Below, one piece after another: positions 59,522 through 64,000 of a stretch of DNA of 64,000 nucleotides. A program made the translations under genes and the position numbers. Within the stretch, counting starts at the first letter, position 1. Each line of letters starts with the position of its first letter. Source of the stretch: Halobacillus sp. Nhm2S1 (GTDB taxonomy: Bacteria; Bacillota; Bacilli; Bacillales; Halobacillaceae); the NCBI RefSeq assembly GCF_019599545.1, contig NZ_JAIEZV010000004.1:124001-188000 (forward strand). The letters run 5' to 3'. The notes beneath the pieces are model-generated. The model saw only the letters and a list, made by a program, of their open reading frames with translations, searched no databases and was not told where the DNA came from.

Positions 59522-61204
59522 ATGGAAAAACAAATACTTGCCTTGCAAATCGCTCATATCCTTGGGGAGGAATATCCAAGGGATTGGGTGCAGCAACAGA
59601 TTGAAACCCCTAAGCAGTCCAGCCATGGTGACCTGGCTTTTCCTTGTTTCCCGCTGGCAAAGACGTTGAAAAAAAGCCCGCATCTGATTGCTGAGGAAGT
59701 TTCCAGTCAATTGAAACATCCGATATTCAAAGATGTGCAGACAATAGGCGGCTACATTAATATTTTTCTTGCTCAGGGGTTTGTCGCTGAACATACGTTG
59801 AACCAATTTTACCAAGACCCGGAAGCCTTTGGGACTCACGAATTTGGAAAAGGAAAGACTGTCGTCCTTGATATGTCAGCTCCCAATATTGCCAAACCCT
59901 TCTCCATGGGCCATTTAAGATCCACGGTAATCGGAAATGCCCTCTCTAACCTTGCTCAAAAGTGTGGGTATGAAACGGTGAAGATCAATTACATCGGAGA
60001 CTATGGTACTCAGTTCGGAAAACTATTAGCCGCTTATCACAAATGGGGTCAGGAAGAAAGTCTCAAGCAGAACCCAATTCAAGAATTGACCCGAGTGTAT
60101 GTAGAGTTCCACCATGCTTCAAAAGAAGACCCCTCCCTCATTGACGAAGGTAGAGAATGGTTCAAGAAACTGGAGGATAACGATGAAGAGGCGGTGGCCT
60201 TGTGGAAATGGTTCAAAGCCGTTTCACTGGAAGAGTTCGAAAAGATTTACAATCTCTTAGGCATCACCTTCGACTTGACACGAGGCGAAGCCTACTACAA
60301 TGATAAGATGGATACGACCATCGACATGTTGCAGGAAAAAGGGATATTGGAGAAATCAGAAGGCGCACAAGTCGTCCGCCTTGATGAGGAAGAATTACCT
60401 CCCTGCCTTATTCGAAAAAGTAATGGCACGACCATTTATGCCACAAGGGATTTAACAGCTGCAATTGATCGGAAGAAAACGTATGACTTTGATGAAGCAC
60501 TCTATGTGGTCGGCCATGAGCAAACCCTTCATTTCCAGCAGATCAAGCATGTGTTGAAAAAAGCAGATCTTGCCTGGGCGGATCAATTAAAACATATCTC
60601 TTTTGGAATGATGCTTCAAGACGGCAAGAAAATGTCCACACGTCAGGGGAAGACCGTGTTACTTGAACAAGCGCTGAAAGAGGCCATTTCCCAAGCTGCG
60701 AAAAATATAAAGGAAAAGAACCCTCAATTGAAGGACGCGGAAGAGGTCGCGGAACAAGTCGGGGTAGGTGCTGTCATCTTTCACGACCTTAAACACGATC
60801 GTCGCAATGATGTGGAATTTTCTTTGGAGGATATGCTTACCTTTGAAGGCCATACGGCTCCTTACATTCAGTACACCTATGCTCGAACCGTATCCTTACT
60901 AGAAAAAGGGAACTTTGATCCCAATGAACCTGTAACAGACGTTCAAACAGCATCCGCTTGGCCGCTGATCAAAACCATCCGCCTTTTCCCTGAAGTGATT
61001 GAAAGGGCTTATCAGGAGTATGACCCATCCAAGCTTGCCAGACACCTGTTGGACGGTGCCCGTCACTTCAATAAATTTTATGCCCATACAAAAGTAGTGG
61101 GAAGTGATGAGGAACAAGCGCTCCTTTCATTGATTTATGCCGTTAACCACCAATTAAAAGAGGGGTTGTCCATTCTCGGGATTCAGGCACCTGAAAATAT
61201 GTAG
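59522..61204 (+). CDS. argS: Arginyl-tRNA synthetase, second (ArgS2-like) type
   Basis: A 560-residue class I synthetase. The HIGH-type motif is FSMGHLRS (128-134 region) and the KMSKS-type motif is KKMSTRQG. The SMGH form with DMSAPNIAKPF differs from the B. subtilis housekeeping ArgS (HVGH) and resembles the lactobacillar and fungal form, so it may be an additional, T-box-controlled synthetase. ATG at 59522 follows GGAGGTG 6 nt upstream; the leader occupies the upstream part of the open frame. Confidence 0.92.
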   Translation: MEKQILALQIAHILGEEYPRDWVQQQIETPKQSSHGDLAFPCFPLAKTLKKSPHLIAEEVSSQLKHPIFKDVQTIGGYINIFLAQGFVAEHTLNQFYQDPEAFGTHEFGKGKTVVLDMSAPNIAKPFSMGHLRSTVIGNALSNLAQKCGYETVKINYIGDYGTQFGKLLAAYHKWGQEESLKQNPIQELTRVYVEFHHASKEDPSLIDEGREWFKKLEDNDEEAVALWKWFKAVSLEEFEKIYNLLGITFDLTRGEAYYNDKMDTTIDMLQEKGILEKSEGAQVVRLDEEELPPCLIRKSNGTTIYATRDLTAAIDRKKTYDFDEALYVVGHEQTLHFQQIKHVLKKADLAWADQLKHISFGMMLQDGKKMSTRQGKTVLLEQALKEAISQAAKNIKEKNPQLKDAEEVAEQVGVGAVIFHDLKHDRRNDVEFSLEDMLTFEGHTAPYIQYTYARTVSLLEKGNFDPNEPVTDVQTASAWPLIKTIRLFPEVIERAYQEYDPSKLARHLLDGARHFNKFYAHTKVVGSDEEQALLSLIYAVNHQLKEGLSILGIQAPENM

Positions 61205-61276
61205 CATAGAGAATTTTAGCACTTCCACCTTTCTTCTATTATAATAATAGTAACAAAAGGGAGAGGAGCGCATCCT

Positions 61277-61507
61277 ATGTACCCGATTTATTACGGACTT
61301 GCCATCATTGCCTCGGTAGCTGCCTTGATAGGCACAATCGTTATAGCTAAACATGTAAACAAACCTGAAAACACATCGTCACCCGAAGATGACGCCAAAC
61401 AGTTGAAAAACGCAGGGAGTGATACAGGGAGCATTCCGCTACTGACGACCATTTACGCCATCACATTTGTCATAACAGCCATTCTTATGTGGATCTTTAT
61501 TTTTTAA
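61277..61507 (+). CDS. Small hypothetical protein with two membrane helices
   Basis: A 76-residue protein with helices at residues 5-24 and 55-76 joined by a polar loop (HVNKPENTSSPEDDAKQLKN). GGGAGAGGAG lies about 10 nt before the ATG. No family recognised. It may be monocistronic; TATAAT at about 61240 is a possible -10. Confidence 0.55.
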   Translation: MYPIYYGLAIIASVAALIGTIVIAKHVNKPENTSSPEDDAKQLKNAGSDTGSIPLLTTIYAITFVITAILMWIFIF

Positions 61508-61550
61508 CACATGTACGGAGAAGAGGTGCGCCTTTTCTCCTTTTTTGTTT

Positions 61551-62072
61551 TCATAAGGAGGATTTCATAATCAAATCGGCTTGTCTTTCAGGCTCGACCT
61601 TTTCTATGTAGTAATCTTCCGCTTTCCAGTACCGTTCTTTAAATTTATCGATATTCTTTCTCGTTTGCTCACTTTCTCTTAAAAACCTTTCTTTTCTTGG
61701 ACACTGGACATAGACCACAAAATCAAAAAAGCTTCGCCACTCTTCCCTTTGCAAAAACACACCTTCCATAATAACTAAATTCCTTTCTTTTTCGAGCACT
61801 TCGAATAAGTCTTCCTTTAATGCTTTGACATCCCATTGCAGAAAATAATATTCGTACCATTGTTCATACCCGGTATTGTATCTCTTCTCTCTTTCCACAA
61901 TGTAATCATCGATATGATACGTAACGACTGGAAAAGACGATTTCTTGAGTTCCTTTTCTATTTTCTCTGTGAGCGTCGTTTTACCTGAACGACTCAAACC
62001 ATCGATTCCTAATACGAATCCTTCTCCTACGTTTAAAGAAGGAATTCTTCGAAGGACCTCCTCGACCACCAC
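61551..62072 (-). CDS. Uridine-kinase-like P-loop kinase
   Basis: A 173-residue P-loop protein with Walker A GIDGLSRSGKTT, a lid/nucleoside region HIDDYIVEREKRYNTGYEQW and VYVQCPRKERFLRE. It resembles Bacillaceae uridine kinase-like kinases, but the substrate is unproven. Two adjacent GTG codons (62072 and 62069) follow AAAGGAGG; the exact start is open by one codon. It is convergent with the small gene at 61277. Confidence 0.75.
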   Translation of the reverse strand: MVVEEVLRRIPSLNVGEGFVLGIDGLSRSGKTTLTEKIEKELKKSSFPVVTYHIDDYIVEREKRYNTGYEQWYEYYFLQWDVKALKEDLFEVLEKERNLVIMEGVFLQREEWRSFFDFVVYVQCPRKERFLRESEQTRKNIDKFKERYWKAEDYYIEKVEPERQADLIMKSSL

Positions 62073-62120
62073 CCCCCCTCCTTTCGTTATTGTTTTATTT
62101 AAGTATATGGCAGGATTGTT

Positions 62121-62342
62121 GAAGACTCAGTTCCGAGATGTTTCCAGGGTTCGTTGCCTTGTTGGGCGTCAGGGGTGGCTGGGAAGCTACTCGCTTTCCT
62201 GTGGGGGAGTGGCGAGCTTCCTCGGACTTTGTCCTGTGGGATCTCGCCTATCTCCTTTCTCCCACGGGAGTCTCGCATCTTCCCAACCACCCCTTTCATG
62301 AAAGTGATGAACGAACCCCTTGCTCAGAGGGAGTGTCTTCCA
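62121..62342. repeat. Palindromic repeat element, 222-bp form
   Basis: Ends GAAGACTCAGTTCCGAGATG and GAGGGAGTGTCTTCC; the interior left half (GGTTCGTTGCC, GGCGTCAGGGGTGGCTGGGA) is mirrored by CTTCCCAACCACCCCTTTC and GAACGAACCCC. A single long imperfect hairpin covers nearly the whole element. Confidence 0.75.
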
Positions 62343-62405
62343 TTCCACCTCTTTTAAAAGCATAAAGCGCTATATAACAAGCTTTCCGTATGTAGAATAG
62401 CGTCT

Positions 62406-62449
62406 TTAAAAGTTTCTTTCCCTCCAATTAAAAGTTTCTTTCCCTCCAA
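62406..62449. repeat. 22-bp tandem duplication
   Basis: TTAAAAGTTTCTTTCCCTCC plus AA occurs twice in direct succession with no mismatch, between two palindromic elements. Confidence 0.85.
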
Positions 62450-62480
62450 TTACCATGGCATAGAAGCAGCTGATTCCGGG

Positions 62481-62634
62481 AGTGGTTTTGAGACACTTAC
62501 ATCGAAAAGGGGCGGAGGGGAATGGCGAGACCCCACAGGACGCAGTCCGAGGAGGCTCACCGCGCTCCCGCGGAAAGCGAGTTATTCCCCGCAGCCCCCA
62601 CCCGCTCAACAAAAGTCTCAAAACTGAGTCTTCA
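62481..62634. repeat. Palindromic repeat element, GAGTGG form
   Basis: Read inversely it begins GAAGACTCAGTTTTGAGACT and TTTGTTGAGCGGGTGGGGGC, as in the left arm at 24597, then GGGGAATAACTCGCTTTCCG; the other end (GGTTTTGAGACACTT) is a decayed inverse. This is the compact form of the composite element at 24597. The region 62635-62898 after it contains no gene I can support. Confidence 0.7.
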
Positions 62635-62898
62635 AGTAAAGGGAGCTTTTATTTAATACTTAGTTTCGGAACTTGTGTGTAATACTCCTTCTTGATTTGT
62701 GGTGCTGATTCCTTTGGCACATTTGGGATAAATCTTTTTTTCAATGAAAATGCACATAAATTTTTCAACACTGACACATACTCTCGATAAATTCATGTTA
62801 TCTTTCGAGTAGGTCTATGAATATCTTAATAACAGAATGGTCACTAGCTCATTGACGTACAATCCCTTTCTTTTGAAAAATTTAAGGAGTTGGCTACT

Positions 62899-63423
62899 GT
62901 GAACCAATCCCATGTATTTCAAAACCTCACCCATAAAAAAATGAAGTTCGAAGAAGTGTTTTCTCATATTCTGACCTTTATGAAAAGTGATCCTATTGGG
63001 GATTACAAGTTAATGATGGGGACGGATTCTCAAGTTCACCCCTCCCACACCCTGTTCATTACCGGGATTGTCATCCAACGAGTTGGAAAAGGGGCCTGGG
63101 CCTGTTTCCGCAAAGAAGTAGTGCACAGAGAAATGACTACCCTGCATGAACGTATTTCCTACGAGACATCATTAACGGAACAAGTGGCTTCCTTGTTTAC
63201 GGAAGAAAAGAAGAACGCCCTCATTGAAGTTGTCCTGCCTTATATCTATAAAGGAGCCACGTTTACAATTGAAGGACACATTGATATCGGGAGTGGAGAT
63301 CGAAACAGGACAAGAGTCTATGTAAATGAAATGATGGCCAGAATCGAGTCACTGGGAATGGAAGCGAAGATTAAACCGGATTCCATTGTCGCAAGCAGTT
63401 ACGCCAATCGATATACAAAGTAG
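62899..63423 (+). CDS. ykuK: DUF458 (YkuK-like) RNase H-fold protein
   Basis: A 174-residue protein of the YkuK/DUF458 family. LMMGTDSQVHPSHTLFITGI and EGHIDIGSGDRNRTRVYVNE place acidic residues as in an RNase H-like fold, but nuclease activity is unproven. GTG at 62899 is preferred with AAGGAG 9 nt upstream; a TTG three codons earlier touches the site. It is 16 bp before the next small gene. Confidence 0.85.
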   Translation: MNQSHVFQNLTHKKMKFEEVFSHILTFMKSDPIGDYKLMMGTDSQVHPSHTLFITGIVIQRVGKGAWACFRKEVVHREMTTLHERISYETSLTEQVASLFTEEKKNALIEVVLPYIYKGATFTIEGHIDIGSGDRNRTRVYVNEMMARIESLGMEAKIKPDSIVASSYANRYTK

Positions 63424-63439
63424 TGGGCGGTGATTGTTG

Positions 63440-63697
63440 ATGTATCAAAAGGCCGTTACATCTTGTGTGTTAGGAATGATGTCCATTTTTCTTCCTTTCG
63501 TCGGTATCATTCTTGGATGGTTGGGGTTTCTTTTTGCCAATAAAGCTCTTGATGAGCTCTCCACCAATGCCCCTGGATATCGTTACGCCCTAGGTGGAAA
63601 GGTATGCAGCATCGTTGGGCTTTGTCTGCAGTCCTGCATCCTTATATTCATCCTTGCTACCTATTTCTTCTTTATGAATCTGAATCTCTTTATGTAA
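63440..63697 (+). CDS. Small DUF4190-like membrane protein
   Basis: An 85-residue protein with two to three hydrophobic helices (MYQKAVTSCVLGMMSIFLPF, then GIILGWLGFLFANKALDEL) fitting the DUF4190 pattern of small membrane proteins. The ATG at 63440 lies after GGGCGGTGA; two preceding in-frame TTG codons are alternative starts. It probably shares a transcript with ykuK. Function unknown. Confidence 0.7.
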   Translation: MYQKAVTSCVLGMMSIFLPFVGIILGWLGFLFANKALDELSTNAPGYRYALGGKVCSIVGLCLQSCILIFILATYFFFMNLNLFM

Positions 63698-63704
63698 AAA
63701 AATG

Positions 63705-63738
63705 AAAGCGCCCTCTGGATCCAGAGGGCGCTTTGTAA
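63705..63738. terminator. Bidirectional terminator after the DUF4190 gene
   Basis: AAAGCGCCCTCTGGATCC-type perfect 30-bp palindrome (arms AAAGCGCCCTCTGGA/TCCAGAGGGCGCTTT) between convergent genes. Confidence 0.9.
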
Positions 63739-63742
63739 GTTA

Positions 63743-64000
63743 TTAAGTGTTTATTTTTTTCAATTCTTCAAGAACATCAGATGGTTCGGCTCGATCTTTG
63801 TAATCAGCCTTCGTGTAGTCATACACAATCGTACCATCTGCATCAATGATATAAGTGGCGGAGACAGGCAGGGTCCAAGTTTCGTCGCCATTGTGTTTAT
63901 CCACCTGCAGCCCTTTGTCTTTGTACACCTCAACAAGATAATCTGGTAATTGATACACTAAATTATATTGATTGGCCACTTCATTGCCAACATCGCTCAG
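63743..64000 (-). CDS. Peroxiredoxin-like (AhpC/TSA) protein, partial (right edge)
   Basis: The minus-strand frame is open to the window end, giving the C-terminal 85 residues. LSDVGNEVANQYNLVYQLPD and LPVSATYIIDADGTIVYDY are typical of the C-terminal half of AhpC/TSA peroxiredoxins (PxxxFIID-like segment). The peroxidatic cysteine would lie outside the window. Confidence 0.75.
   Translation of the reverse strand: MSDVGNEVANQYNLVYQLPDYLVEVYKDKGLQVDKHNGDETWTLPVSATYIIDADGTIVYDYTKADYKDRAEPSDVLEELKKINT

Noticed and set aside
1-64000. tRNA, rRNA, prophage or insertion-sequence genes.
   Set aside because: None was found on reading; no integrase, transposase, capsid or tRNA-like cloverleaf was recognised, though tRNAs were not searched by program.

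Overview
The window reads as a chromosomal segment of a Gram-positive, endospore-forming, probably moderately halophilic member of the Bacillaceae (Halobacillus/Thalassobacillus-like; genus is an inference). The support is low-GC sequence with strong AGGAGG-type ribosome binding sites and frequent TTG/GTG starts, a CotZ-type spore coat gene, an RsbR paralogue, MreBH, a T-box leader, B. subtilis-like gene sets (yfkD, yfkF, yfkJIH, yflK, ycgR-ycgQ, kipI-kipA-ycsFG, ywbE, ykuK), and a proC-proB-proA operon in the order of the osmoregulatory proHJA operon described in Halobacillus halophilus. No rRNA, tRNA, prophage, CRISPR array or intact insertion sequence was seen.

Layout. 1-16 kb: yfk-like genes, then a zinc block (znuC-znuB-zur, znuA, divergent ycgR-ycgQ, all flanked by Zur-box-like palindromes), an amino-acid ABC uptake pair with no ATPase gene, a P1B-4 metal-efflux ATPase with a Fur/PerR-like box, yfkJIH and an alanine/sodium symporter. 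16-25 kb: housekeeping and small genes (SRAP, DUF1992, deaminase, MOSC, MreBH, CwlK-like peptidase) and two kinds of dispersed palindromic repeat. 25-30 kb: a sigma-54 module in which an enhancer-binding protein faces a yfcC-iadA operon with a clear -24/-12 promoter and an upstream inverted repeat. 30-38 kb: a channel-like protein, YhfP, a probable free-standing structured RNA of about 300 nt (32317-32612), DUF2188 proteins and the 5-oxoprolinase set kipI-kipA-pxpA-ycsG. 38-50 kb: an O-methyltransferase, a PP2C/GNAT pair and a tightly packed ten-gene acyl-CoA operon (49982 to 40757, minus strand) under a TetR-family operator. 50-64 kb: spore coat, DinB, RsbR-like, nucleotidyltransferase, a NERD gene cut short by an in-frame stop, a 21-bp-period tandem repeat, proC-proB-proA, DUF421, T-box-argS, a P-loop kinase, YkuK and the start of a peroxiredoxin-like gene.

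How the parts work together. The zinc block is a self-contained uptake/repression unit, and the ycgR-ycgQ membrane pair probably belongs to the same response. The acyl-CoA operon has two acyl-CoA dehydrogenases, an APH-fold kinase, an SDR, an enoyl-CoA hydratase, a 3-hydroxyacyl-CoA dehydrogenase, a thioesterase, a quinone oxidoreductase and a ComB-family phosphatase, but no thiolase or ligase. The separate kinase and ACAD10/11-type dehydrogenase resemble the two halves of mammalian ACAD11 and the LvaA/LvaC pair, so catabolism of 4-hydroxy- or 4-oxo-acyl-CoAs through a phosphorylated intermediate is a concrete hypothesis.

The most interesting items are that operon, the uncatalogued structured RNA at 32.3-32.6 kb, the sigma-54 module with a visible enhancer site, and the 21-bp tandem repeat next to the broken NERD gene. 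All family names come from reading the sequence; no database search was run.
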